A stretch of DNA of 22,029 nt from NCBI GenBank assembly GCA_023411555.1, contig JAEYOQ010000044.1:1-22029 (forward strand), given 5' to 3'. Positions 8,608 through 16,777 of this stretch are shown piece after piece (position 1 is the stretch's first letter; each line of letters begins with the position of its first letter). The translations under genes were made by a program, and so were the position numbers. The stretch comes from Bacillota bacterium (GTDB lineage: Bacteria; Bacillota; Clostridia; Lachnospirales; Lachnospiraceae). The notes under the pieces were generated by a model. That model saw only the letters and a program-made list of their open reading frames with translations. It was not told the DNA's origin and did not search any database.

Positions 8608-11600
8608 ATGGAGGCTTTAGAAAAAAGAATCGCAACGATCATTAAGGTACTTGATGAAGCGCGTTATACGGACAACCTTCCGATCGATGAGTTTTATATT
8701 AAGAAGGTGGAATATGGACAGAGAGATACAATTCTGGAGAATCCTATCGGGTGGGAGATCTTTCGCAGAGGAAGCTACTGGGGTGGAAGAGATGCCCATT
8801 ACTGCTTTAAAACTAGTATCACGCTTCCGAAGGCGCTTGAAGGCAAGGAAGTAGTTGCTACACTGCGAACAGGTGCCACTGATATCTGGAATACGGACAA
8901 TCCACAGTTTCTCGCCTATATAGATGGTGTTATGGTATGTGCAATGGATATTAATCATTGTGAGATGATTTTGGCAAAGCAGGCAGAGGCCGGAAGAACC
9001 TATGAAATGGGCTTCTATGCCTATTCCAATTCGGAGGCATCGTCAATCTTAATGGATTTGAGTATTGCTGTTATCCATAGGGAGGTAGAGAAGCTATACT
9101 ACGATATCAAGGTCCCCTTTGAGGCAGCAGTCTTACAAAGAGAGGATAGTCTTAATAGGATTAGAACGATTGAGCTTTTAGCGAAAACTGTTAACCTGAT
9201 TGATTTACGTAGGGTAGGAACAGATGAATTCTATGCTTCTATTCTGGAAGCAGATCAATATCTTAAGGAAAACTTCTATGAAAAAGCCTGTAGCCAACAG
9301 GAGGTTACGGTGCATAGCGTCGGACATACCCATATTGATGTGGCATGGAAGTGGCCCCTCCGTCAGACCAGAGAGAAGGTAATACGAAGCTTTAAGACCG
9401 TATTGTATTTAATGGAGCAGTATCCGGAATATAAATTTATGTCAAGCCAGCCTCAGCTTTATGAGTTCGTGAAGGAAGATTGCCCGGAGGTTTATGAACA
9501 GATCCGTCGACGTATTGCAGAAGGTCGTTGGGAAACAGAGGGAGCAATGTGGCTGGAAGCAGACTGTAATCTGGTCTCCGGTGAATCCCTGGTACGCCAG
9601 ATATTATATGGGAAGCAGTTTTTCGAGCAGGAATTCGGCAAAGGAGATAATCAGGTGCTATGGCTGCCGGATGTATTCGGTTATAGTGCTGCCTTACCGC
9701 AGATCCTAAAAAAATCAGGGATAAAGTACTTTATGACAACGAAGATCGCCTGGAATGAATACAACCAGATTCCCAATGATATCATGCTGTGGAAGGGTAT
9801 CGATGGTAGCGAGATTTTGACCTATTTTATCACAACTAGAAATTATGAGCTCTATCCGGAGTTGAAAAGAGATTTGGATATCAGTACTACCTACAACGGT
9901 CGCCAGAATGCCAGTCAGATCATGGGAACCTGGCAGAGATTTCAGAATAAGAAGCTTTTGCAGGATGTTCTTACCTGCTATGGCTTTGGTGACGGCGGTG
10001 GTGGAGCAACAGCCATGATGTTAGAGGAGTCCAAAAGAATGGAAAAAGGAATTCCCGGATGTCCTATGACGAAGCAAACCTTTGTAAAGGATTTCTTTGA
10101 GATGCTTGATCAGAGGCTGGAAGGCAAAAGACTGCCCAAATGGTGTGGTGAATTATATCTGGAATTCCATCGTGGCACCTATACCTCTATGGCCAGAAAC
10201 AAACGCTATAATCGCAGGTGCGAATTTATGAATGCAGATGCGGAGCTTTTTAGCGTGATTGATATGGTCTGTGGCAGTAAAGGACCATATCCGGACAAGG
10301 AGCTGAAGCATATATGGAAGCTAACCCTGTTAAACCAATTTCATGATATTCTTCCGGGCTCTTCCATTGAGGAAGTATATGAGGATTCAAGGCTGCAGTA
10401 CGAAGAGATACTTGCCCTTGATAGACAGCTAATAGAGCAATCCCTGAAAAACATCAGTGATAGTATGGCGTTACAGGCTAAGGCGGATAGTTCTGTTTTA
10501 ATGGTATGGAATCAATTAGGATTTTCAAGAGACAGTATGGTCGAACTATCTGCAGTTGATTTGGGAACCGGAGCGATTGAGGATGATTTTGAGATACTAT
10601 CGGCTGGAGAACCAATTACGGTTCAAAGCATCTCAAAGGATCGATTTGTTTGTGATATAAAAGCCATCCCTTCCAAGGGATATCGTACTTTTATGATTAA
10701 TAAAAAAGCATGTGACAGAAAAATCATCGGTGTAAGCAGTCATGAAGAGAAATTCCTTATAACTACTTTTGAACAGGAGCATAGGGTTGAAACTCCTTTT
10801 TACTCCATTAAGCTAAATAAGAACGGCGAGTTCATCTCAATTTATGATAAGGAAGCTGAGAGAGAGCTTATTCAAAAGGATGCCGTTGCTAATCAGCTGC
10901 TGGTATTTGAGGATCGTCCTGCGGAATACGATGCCTGGAATATTGATTCTACTTATATAGAGAAATCATGGGTGGTATCAGACCTACAAAGTATTACAGT
11001 GACAGAATGCGGACCGATACGGGCTTGCATTCATATTAGTCGTAAATTTTTAGAATCTACAATTGAACAAGATATCTATTTTTATACAACCTCCAGAAGG
11101 ATAGATTTTAAAACTAAGGTTGATTGGAAGGAAGCCCAGCTCTTATTAAAGGTAGCTTTTCCAATGGATATACTCACAGAAAAAGCTGTGTTTGATATTC
11201 AATATGGCAATGTGGAACGACCTATTCATCGTAACACCAGCTGGGAGGAGGCAAAATTTGAGTTATGCGCCCATAAATGGGCTGATTTGTCAGAGGATGG
11301 TTATGGAGTGGCTCTGATGAATGATTGCAAATATGGATATGATATCAATGAATCAATTATGAGGTTGACGCTGATCAAATCCGGCATATTCCCTAATCCG
11401 AAAGCGGATCAGGAGGAACACTTCTTTACCTATGCCCTTCTTCCCCATATGGGAGATTTTCGATCGGGAAGGGTGGTGCAGGAAGCCTATGATCTTAACT
11501 GTCCGGCTTATTGCAGTATTCTTGGTGGAGAGAGGCATCCTAGCCCTGACAAAACCTGGTCCTTCCTTGATGTAGATCAGGAGAATGTCATCCTTGATAC

Positions 11601-11829
11601 GGTGAAAAAGTCGGAAAAGGGTGAGGATATCATTCTTCGTATGTATGAGGCATATGGTAAACGCTGCAGGGTTATGGTCCGATTAGACCCCACATCCTAC
11701 GATACCATATCTGAATGCAATCTGATGGAAGAGGAAGAAGAAGGAGACTTCAGCTTAATCAATGGTTGCCTGTCCTTTGTGATAAGACCGTATGAAATAA
11801 AGACATTTCGCCTTCATCGAAATAAATGA
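8608..11829 (+). CDS. Alpha-mannosidase, glycoside hydrolase family 38
   Basis: This 1073-residue cytoplasmic enzyme is predicted to remove alpha-linked mannose with retention of configuration. GH38 hallmarks are the zinc-site motif GHTHIDVAWKWP (His240, His242 and Asp244; Asp244 is a usual zinc ligand), the nucleophile motif WLPDVFGYS (Asp355) and HDILPGSS (His579-Asp580). The N-terminal about 230 residues form the ancillary domain common in bacterial GH38, and the C-terminal half is the beta-sandwich region. The length is normal (about 1000-1070). The first ATG at 8608 is chosen over the TTG three bases earlier; the ribosome site is weak (GGGA, 7 bases upstream). The 155-base gap before it has no clear promoter. 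It pairs logically with the GH105 gene at 12994. Confidence 0.95.
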   Translation: MEALEKRIATIIKVLDEARYTDNLPIDEFYIKKVEYGQRDTILENPIGWEIFRRGSYWGGRDAHYCFKTSITLPKALEGKEVVATLRTGATDIWNTDNPQFLAYIDGVMVCAMDINHCEMILAKQAEAGRTYEMGFYAYSNSEASSILMDLSIAVIHREVEKLYYDIKVPFEAAVLQREDSLNRIRTIELLAKTVNLIDLRRVGTDEFYASILEADQYLKENFYEKACSQQEVTVHSVGHTHIDVAWKWPLRQTREKVIRSFKTVLYLMEQYPEYKFMSSQPQLYEFVKEDCPEVYEQIRRRIAEGRWETEGAMWLEADCNLVSGESLVRQILYGKQFFEQEFGKGDNQVLWLPDVFGYSAALPQILKKSGIKYFMTTKIAWNEYNQIPNDIMLWKGIDGSEILTYFITTRNYELYPELKRDLDISTTYNGRQNASQIMGTWQRFQNKKLLQDVLTCYGFGDGGGGATAMMLEESKRMEKGIPGCPMTKQTFVKDFFEMLDQRLEGKRLPKWCGELYLEFHRGTYTSMARNKRYNRRCEFMNADAELFSVIDMVCGSKGPYPDKELKHIWKLTLLNQFHDILPGSSIEEVYEDSRLQYEEILALDRQLIEQSLKNISDSMALQAKADSSVLMVWNQLGFSRDSMVELSAVDLGTGAIEDDFEILSAGEPITVQSISKDRFVCDIKAIPSKGYRTFMINKKACDRKIIGVSSHEEKFLITTFEQEHRVETPFYSIKLNKNGEFISIYDKEAERELIQKDAVANQLLVFEDRPAEYDAWNIDSTYIEKSWVVSDLQSITVTECGPIRACIHISRKFLESTIEQDIYFYTTSRRIDFKTKVDWKEAQLLLKVAFPMDILTEKAVFDIQYGNVERPIHRNTSWEEAKFELCAHKWADLSEDGYGVALMNDCKYGYDINESIMRLTLIKSGIFPNPKADQEEHFFTYALLPHMGDFRSGRVVQEAYDLNCPAYCSILGGERHPSPDKTWSFLDVDQENVILDTVKKSEKGEDIILRMYEAYGKRCRVMVRLDPTSYDTISECNLMEEEEEGDFSLINGCLSFVIRPYEIKTFRLHRNK

Positions 11830-11839
11830 AAGCGAAATG
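11804..11839. terminator. Hairpin across the convergent gene ends (GH38 / AraC)
   Basis: CATTTCGCCTTCAT (11804-11817) pairs with ATGAAAGCGAAATG (11826-11839) with one mismatch, around an 8-base loop. It includes the stop codon of the mannosidase gene and lies 31 bases from the AraC stop. Read on the minus strand it is followed by TCTTTATTTC, a weak T-rich tail. It is a plausible barrier between the convergent transcripts, but not a canonical terminator. Confidence 0.45.
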
Positions 11840-11869
11840 CCCTTGGATGTTGTATGGACAACGAAGTGC

Positions 11870-12787
11870 TTACTCAATATTCTTAGTGGAAAACTTTGCA
11901 TCCGAGCCTTTGCTTGCGCGGTATTTCGTAGGTGACATATCGCAGTACTTATTAAAGGTGCGATTAAATTGGGAAAAACTTGAGAACCCACAGGCCTCGG
12001 CGATGCTGGTGATATTCATACTCGAGGTTAACAGAAGCTGCTGAGCATTACGAATCCTTGTCATTTGAATATAGTGATTCAAGGTGAAGCCAGTTATATT
12101 CTTAAACTGATGAGACAGGTAGTAGCTACTGATGTAAAAATGCTTTGCCAGAAATTCCAGCGAAAGATTATCCATATAATGCTCGTGAATATAGGAGGTA
12201 ATGGAATAAACCTTATTTGTTAAGTTATCAACAGATGAGTGGACCACATATGTATTTTGATCCTGCTGTAAGTAAAGCTTTGTCAGAAATTCCAGGAATT
12301 TATTATGAATAAGCAGGGTATTGATACCGTTTTGATTCGTTTTAGTCAGTCGAAATAAATCGTTGAGGATACCAACGATTTGCTCCTTCGCGGCACCGGT
12401 AAAACGATAGATTGGTACTGGTTTATCAAAGATGGTAAAGAGGATTTTCATATCCATGCTTAGTCCTTCGATATCCATGGGAAACATGAAATTAATAATC
12501 AGCCTTTTTTTCGGAGCGCCATGAGGATATTGGGTTTTATGTAATACGGAGGGCTTAATAGCGACAATATCTAAGAACTGCAAATCATAGATATCACCTT
12601 CAATCAAGTGGTTAGCCGATTGATCATAAAAAATACAGAATTCATAAAACTGATGGAAATGCTGAAATTCCATATTGATTGCATAAGAGCGTTCGTCAAA
12701 ATCAAAGAAATAATAGAAGTTGTCTTTCGGGGTGTTTATTTCCAAGGAATGATGTTTTTCATAAAGGACTGTATTTTCTAGAAGCAT
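11870..12787 (-). CDS. AraC-family transcriptional regulator
   Basis: This 305-residue regulator has an N-terminal cupin-type sensing domain (about 20-110, with the 'FQHFHQFYEF' metal/sugar-pocket motif) and a C-terminal AraC DNA-binding domain. The two helix-turn-helices lie at about 207-230 (LSLEFLAKHFYISSYYLSHQ) and 258-283 (ITSIAEACGFSSFSQFNRTF), followed by the family 'SPTKYR' end. The start at 12787 is chosen because GGAGG lies 8 bases before it (12796-12800); an upstream TTG-type extension has no ribosome site. It sits between the GH38 and GH105 genes and is divergent from GH105. The shared element at 1300-1355 and 12832-12885 is the likely operator. An activator responding to an imported sugar is the natural inference. 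Confidence 0.92.
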   Translation of the reverse strand: MLLENTVLYEKHHSLEINTPKDNFYYFFDFDERSYAINMEFQHFHQFYEFCIFYDQSANHLIEGDIYDLQFLDIVAIKPSVLHKTQYPHGAPKKRLIINFMFPMDIEGLSMDMKILFTIFDKPVPIYRFTGAAKEQIVGILNDLFRLTKTNQNGINTLLIHNKFLEFLTKLYLQQDQNTYVVHSSVDNLTNKVYSITSYIHEHYMDNLSLEFLAKHFYISSYYLSHQFKNITGFTLNHYIQMTRIRNAQQLLLTSSMNITSIAEACGFSSFSQFNRTFNKYCDMSPTKYRASKGSDAKFSTKNIE

Positions 12788-12831
12788 AATGAATTCCTCC
12801 GTATAATTTATCAATACTAATATAAGATAAA

Positions 12832-12885
12832 AAAGCAAATAATGCAATAGTTTTAGCGATAATGACAATAAAAGCGTAGTTTTTG
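12832..12885. promoter_or_regulatory. Second copy of the putative AraC operator, between araC-type gene and GH105 gene
   Basis: This block matches 1300-1355: GCAAATAATGCAATA is shared exactly, then GTTTT, an A/T-rich part, AAGC and TAGTTTTTG. It lies 45-98 bases upstream of the AraC start (minus strand) and about 109 bases upstream of the GH105 start, so it could serve both divergent genes. The remaining bases of 12788-12993 are AT-rich, with no clear -35/-10 pair. Confidence 0.65.
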
Positions 12886-12993
12886 TTGTGAATTAAAAGT
12901 ATCATTGAAGTACATAAGAGATTTATTGGTAAGATTTAAAAAAAGACAAGAAATATACAAAAATTAAGCATATGTTTGAAAGGAAAATATCAG

Positions 12994-14094
12994 ATGCCAT
13001 TGGACAGGGAAGATTTAATAAATGATAAACTGAATAGACTGATTACGAGTTTTCAAAAAGTGCTGTATGAAGAGGATGATACTTTCTTACAGAACATGAA
13101 ATCGAATAATCTGGCAGGTGATGATATAAGCAAGTACCAATACTGGGAATGGACTCAGGGAATAGGACTATTTGGTTTATGGAAGCTGTTCGAGCGAACG
13201 AAAGAGCAAAAGTATCTTGATATGCTGACAAAATATTATAATGAGCGGATTGAGACCGGACTTCCTTCCAAGAACATTAACACCTGTGCCCCGATGCTTG
13301 CCTTATCTTATATTGCCGAATATACGAACAACGAGATATATATTTCCCTATGTAATGAGTGGGCCCAGTGGATAATGAAGGACCTTCCCAGAACGAAGGA
13401 AGGAGGCTTCCAGCACATCACTTCAGATACCTTGAATGATCAGGAGTTATGGGATGATACCTTGGTGATGACCGTTCTTTTCCTCGCAAACTTCGGTCGC
13501 ATGATAAAGAATAGGGAGTACATAGAGGAAGCGAAATATCAGTTTCTACTTCATGCAAAATACCTGATTGATTCCAAAACCGGTCTATGGTTCCATGGAT
13601 GGACCTTCAATGGAAATCACAATTTTACAGAAGCGTTGTGGGGACGAGGTAATTGTTGGGTAACGATAGCAATTCCAGAGCTTCTGAGCATGGGGCTCTG
13701 TGAGGAAGGCCTTAAGAGATTTTTGGTAGAGGCATTACACTTGCAGGTAGCAGCCCTGAAGCAGTATCAGGATGAAGGTGGAATGTGGCATACCCTAATC
13801 GATGATCCGGACTCCTATGTTGAGTCCAGTGCAACCTGTGGCTTTTCCTATGGTATATTAAGAGCGGCGCATTTAGGCTATATCGATGCTTCTTATAAAG
13901 CTTGTGCATATAAGGCTCTGGAGTCAATCTTAAACCATATAACTGAGGAGGGGATCGTAAATCAAGTATCCTACGGGACAGCAATGGGAAGAACGTCAAA
14001 GCAGTTTTATAAGAACATAGATATAAAGCCAATGCCATATGGGCAAGCATTAGCAATACTTTTCTTATTAGAGCTAAAAGAAGATCAATTATAA
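12994..14094 (+). CDS. Unsaturated uronyl hydrolase, glycoside hydrolase family 105 (YteR/YesR-like)
   Basis: This 366-residue cytoplasmic (alpha/alpha)6-barrel enzyme is predicted to hydrate and release the unsaturated uronic acid left at the non-reducing end by polysaccharide lyases. Characteristic motifs are the aromatic 'YWEWTQGIGLFGLWKLF' near residue 50, 'DQELWDDTLVMTVLFLA' with Asp144/Asp145 at the catalytic general acid position (Asp145 most likely), 'HGWTF' at 201, 'WGRGNCWV' at 216 and 'MPYGQALAILFLLEL' at the end. The length equals that of B. subtilis YteR (about 373). The ATG at 12994 has AAAGGA 9 bases before it and is preferred over the TTG at 12976, which overlaps that site. 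GH88 is the close alternative family. The substrate sugar is not determinable here; rhamnogalacturonan is typical, but the GH38 neighbour suggests uronyl-mannose. Confidence 0.88.
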   Translation: MPLDREDLINDKLNRLITSFQKVLYEEDDTFLQNMKSNNLAGDDISKYQYWEWTQGIGLFGLWKLFERTKEQKYLDMLTKYYNERIETGLPSKNINTCAPMLALSYIAEYTNNEIYISLCNEWAQWIMKDLPRTKEGGFQHITSDTLNDQELWDDTLVMTVLFLANFGRMIKNREYIEEAKYQFLLHAKYLIDSKTGLWFHGWTFNGNHNFTEALWGRGNCWVTIAIPELLSMGLCEEGLKRFLVEALHLQVAALKQYQDEGGMWHTLIDDPDSYVESSATCGFSYGILRAAHLGYIDASYKACAYKALESILNHITEEGIVNQVSYGTAMGRTSKQFYKNIDIKPMPYGQALAILFLLELKEDQL

Positions 14095-14098
14095 GCGT

Positions 14099-14143
14099 AA
14101 AGGTGAAAGACACCCTGATAAACATGGTGATTTCACCTTTTTT
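14099..14143 (+). terminator. Rho-independent terminator after the GH105 gene
   Basis: AAAGGTGAAA (14099-14108) pairs with TTTCACCTTT (14131-14140), with a 22-base loop and a T-run of six (14138-14143). It ends the glycan locus. Confidence 0.85.
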
Positions 14144-14152
14144 ATGTTACAG

Positions 14153-14410
14153 GATTAAGGTGTCAAAAGGCTGCTTTTATTTCTGCAAGTGAATATCACT
14201 GTATATATATCCATTTGGCTGCCTTTCCCTCCTGGGTATATTCTCCTTTGAGCCTCATGACATGAAGAAAATCTCGCATAATTAGGCTCGATTTTCTTCT
14301 GAGTCTCAAATCGAATATAGGCAACCGTCGTCGGCCGGTCTAGCCAAGCAGAATATATATACAGCAATATTCACATTTACAGACAGAGGATGCCTTTTGA
14401 CACCTTAATC
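14153..14410. mobile_element. 258-bp foldback/MITE-like palindromic element with 7-bp direct repeats
   Basis: The perfect 19-bp terminal inverted repeats are GATTAAGGTGTCAAAAGGC (14153-14171) and its complement (14392-14410). They continue inward as imperfect arms: 14182-14220 pairs with 14342-14383. The element ends in a central palindrome (GAAGAAAAT 14264-14272 with ATTTTCTTC 14291-14299). The centre of the inner palindrome and of the outer repeats is the same point (14281.5), so the entire element folds on itself. GTTACAG flanks it on both sides (14146-14152 and 14411-14417), as expected of a target duplication. It lies just after the GH105 terminator. No transposase is present. A 70-codon minus-strand frame inside is not a convincing gene. 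The parent insertion sequence is not identified. Confidence 0.8.
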
Positions 14411-14442
14411 GTTACAGGAAATTTCCCCTATAACATAAAAAG

Positions 14443-14496
14443 CCCTCCGGCCAAGTGAACGAAGTTCACTTTGGGAACGAAGTTCACTTTGGGAGG
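14443..14496. repeat. Hairpin with tandem 18-bp duplication upstream of the zinc-ribbon gene promoter
   Basis: AAGTGAAC (14453-14460) and GTTCACTT (14464-14471) form an 8-bp stem with a GAA loop. The 18-base unit aacgaagttcactttggg is present twice, at 14458-14475 and 14476-14493. The second GTTCACTT (14482-14489) could pair with the same left arm, and CCCTCC (14443-14448) with GGGAGG (14491-14496) would close that larger form. It ends 6 bases before the -35 box, so it may be an operator or end upstream transcripts; no T-tract follows. Confidence 0.65.
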
Positions 14497-14501
14497 AAGA
14501 T

Positions 14502-14530
14502 TTGACATAATTTACCTGCTAAGCTATAAT
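14502..14530 (+). promoter_or_regulatory. Consensus sigma-A promoter of the zinc-ribbon membrane protein gene
   Basis: TTGACA (14502-14507), a 17-base spacer and TATAAT (14525-14530) form a perfect consensus promoter. The start codon at 14578 lies about 48 bases after the -10 box. Confidence 0.92.
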
Positions 14531-14577
14531 TTAAACAAGAGAAAATCGCATAAAAAGCTATTTTGGAGGGTGATCTC

Positions 14578-16563
14578 ATGGTATGCAGGCAATGTGGTCG
14601 AGAAAATAAGGGTAATGTCGGACCCTGTATTTTTTGCGGTTCTAAATTGGATAGTGCAGTTGATGAAATAGCAGTATGCGAAAGTCCGAATTATGAGTCG
14701 AATTTGGGCTTCGCAAATGCGAATGCCCCTTATGAGGCTTCTCTTGTCATTAACCGCTTATCAGAAACGGGTAATCATCAAGAAAGAAAGGTAATAAGTG
14801 AGGTAAATAGTAGTCAGTCTTCTAGCTTAAAACAGAGTGGAAAAAAGAAAGAAGCCCATGTAGGAAGGCAATCTGTATATTCATCTAATAAATCTTCTAA
14901 GCATAAGGAGAAGAAGCTTGCAGAGCAGCGACAGCAAAGGCTATATGAGGAGCTTAGAGCCAAGCTGCAGGAGGATAAACAGGGAACCTTAAACCGATAT
15001 ATGTATCTGGGCCTAAATCAGGATATAGAAGCGGATCAGGAAGAAGTCAGTAACACTAAGAATAAAAACAAGAGCATTCTTATATCTGCTGTTGGATTAA
15101 CAACAGGCTTCCTGTTAGCAGCCTTCCTTCTATTATATATGGGAAGGACCGGCGAACAAACGGATTACACTTTTTTAACGAGGGATTCGATTGTTGTCAG
15201 TACAAGTCATACGGAGGAGGAGACTTACGTATTCAATGCAATAGGTGATATGCTGTATAAGTTTGACGAATTTTTACTGAGCTACTATACACCGGACCAT
15301 ACAGCAGCAATTTTGTATAACATGAATACCAGATATCTTGCCTATGTGAATGGATACCGGATGAAGGAATTTACTACTACAGTATATAATTTTGCATTGT
15401 CGGAGGATGGGAATTATATTCTTTACTCTGTCTCAGGATGGGGAGATAAATATTATCTCATGCTGTATGATGTAAGAGAAGATAAGGAAAAATTGCTTGA
15501 CCTCCAGGAAAAGCATTTTGATCTGCTGAATATCTTACCGGGTGGTGAGATGATTTCTTATGTTACATATAAACTTAATGAAGAGGATATGATTCGGAAT
15601 TTACAGTCTTATGTGATAAAAAATAGCGGTACACCGGAGCTGGTGGGTAATGATTTGCTTGTACTTGCCGTCTCAATGGATCGGAGAAGTCTTTATTATA
15701 CAGAATACTATGAAGGCAAGTCTCAATCACTGTATGTAAGACAAGATGGTATAGATAAGAAGCTTTCGGAAGGGGTAATGGGAATCATCTTTTTCAACAA
15801 GGATTTTACAGAGGTGCTGGCACAGGAGGATGATAATTATTATCTTTGGTCTAGCGATTTGATGGGAAGTAAGTTAATAGAACAGCGGGTGAATGGCCTT
15901 ATTTTGCCTAAAAGGACTGTTAATGATATAAAATGGAACAGTATAGTCAGATATGGTATTCAGAGCTTTGCAGGGAAACTCTTTTTATGCAATGACGGTT
16001 CAATAAGATATGTGGATGACGACCTTCAGACGAGCGTCATTGGGCAATCCTTAGGTGCCGAGACAGTGACTCTATCGAAGGAGGGGAAGGAGTTGTTTTT
16101 TCTTGACTCTCTGAATAATTTGGTCAAAATAAGAAATGTTCAGGATAATAATGAGCCGGAGCTATGGGCTAATGGGATAAGAGATTATAGGGTATCCGAG
16201 AGTATGTCTCAGGTTTACTATATTAGGGGAGCAAATTTATATTTTAAAAAGAATAAGGGTGAAGAAAGACTGATTTGTGAAAATGTCCATACAATCTCTT
16301 CGAATATGGAGGATATTGTGTTCTTTTTAAAAGATTATGAGAGTGGTATGGGAACCCTATATTATAGTAAGGATGGCTTACCGGCTGTAGCTGTGGATGA
16401 TGGAACGGGAGTGACCGGCTTGCAGGAATGGAATTATGGTGTTATATATCAGAAGGTGCTAAATAATACTCCGGTTGTATTTTATAATACGAAAGGAAGC
16501 GAGTTCCTATTTATCATGGATGGATTTGATCTGTTGGAAGCAAACAGTATTGTATACAGATAA
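14578..16563 (+). CDS. Zinc-ribbon, single-pass membrane protein with large extracellular propeller-like domain
   Basis: This 661-residue protein is of unknown function. The N-terminal zinc ribbon has CRQC (Cys3, Cys6) and CIFC (Cys17, Cys20). A low-complexity Ser/Lys-rich linker and a charged, helix/coiled-coil-like segment (about 105-135) follow. One membrane helix lies at about 156-178 ('ILISAVGLTTGFLLAAFLLL'), leaving about 480 residues outside. This outer part has repeated short beta-type blocks ('FALSEDGNYILYSVSG', 'VSMDRRSLYYTEYYEGKSQS', 'VTLSKEGKELFFLDSLN') that resemble WD40/DUF5050-like beta-propeller blades. The ATG at 14578 has GGAGGG 7 bases before it; the upstream TTG at 14563 lies partly in that ribosome site and is rejected. 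Its own promoter sets it apart from both neighbours. Sensing or envelope roles are only guesses. Confidence 0.8.
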   Translation: MVCRQCGRENKGNVGPCIFCGSKLDSAVDEIAVCESPNYESNLGFANANAPYEASLVINRLSETGNHQERKVISEVNSSQSSSLKQSGKKKEAHVGRQSVYSSNKSSKHKEKKLAEQRQQRLYEELRAKLQEDKQGTLNRYMYLGLNQDIEADQEEVSNTKNKNKSILISAVGLTTGFLLAAFLLLYMGRTGEQTDYTFLTRDSIVVSTSHTEEETYVFNAIGDMLYKFDEFLLSYYTPDHTAAILYNMNTRYLAYVNGYRMKEFTTTVYNFALSEDGNYILYSVSGWGDKYYLMLYDVREDKEKLLDLQEKHFDLLNILPGGEMISYVTYKLNEEDMIRNLQSYVIKNSGTPELVGNDLLVLAVSMDRRSLYYTEYYEGKSQSLYVRQDGIDKKLSEGVMGIIFFNKDFTEVLAQEDDNYYLWSSDLMGSKLIEQRVNGLILPKRTVNDIKWNSIVRYGIQSFAGKLFLCNDGSIRYVDDDLQTSVIGQSLGAETVTLSKEGKELFFLDSLNNLVKIRNVQDNNEPELWANGIRDYRVSESMSQVYYIRGANLYFKKNKGEERLICENVHTISSNMEDIVFFLKDYESGMGTLYYSKDGLPAVAVDDGTGVTGLQEWNYGVIYQKVLNNTPVVFYNTKGSEFLFIMDGFDLLEANSIVYR

Positions 16564-16616
16564 TACCTGTAAGACAAGGATTATCTGTAATGTATAGTTA
16601 AATTCAAAAAATTTGA

Positions 16617-16654
16617 TTGAAAAGATTATAACACTGTGGTAATATGGTAAAGTG
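16617..16654 (+). promoter_or_regulatory. Promoter of the amino acid permease/ATPase operon, twin of the one at 129
   Basis: TTGAAA (16617-16622), a 17-base spacer and TAATAT (16640-16645) form the promoter. Bases 16635-16654 are identical to 147-166 around the -10 box of the binding-protein gene. Both also begin GATTGAA. The 5' leader of about 125 bases contains a hairpin (TTGGGCTTCC 16705-16714 with GGAAGCCAA 16730-16738, one bulge). Confidence 0.8.
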
Positions 16655-16777
16655 TTAGAGAGATGAAATGTAATTATTTGGTACTAATTTATCGGGTTTC
16701 TCAGTTGGGCTTCCTTCATGTCCTTACTCGGAAGCCAAATATAGGAATATATTGATGACTTATTGATGGAGGTTTTT

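Noticed and set aside
12788..12868. Longer AraC start
   Set aside because: The extension is AT-rich with no ribosome site and runs through the operator; GGAGG is placed correctly for 12787.
14155..14367. 70-codon minus-strand frame inside the palindromic element as a transposase remnant
   Set aside because: It has no recognisable transposase motif and no ribosome site, and the sequence is fully explained by the foldback structure.
16655..16777. T-box or amino-acid riboswitch in the permease leader
   Set aside because: Only one simple hairpin is present; there is no T-box motif (AGGGTGG-type) or other known aptamer core.
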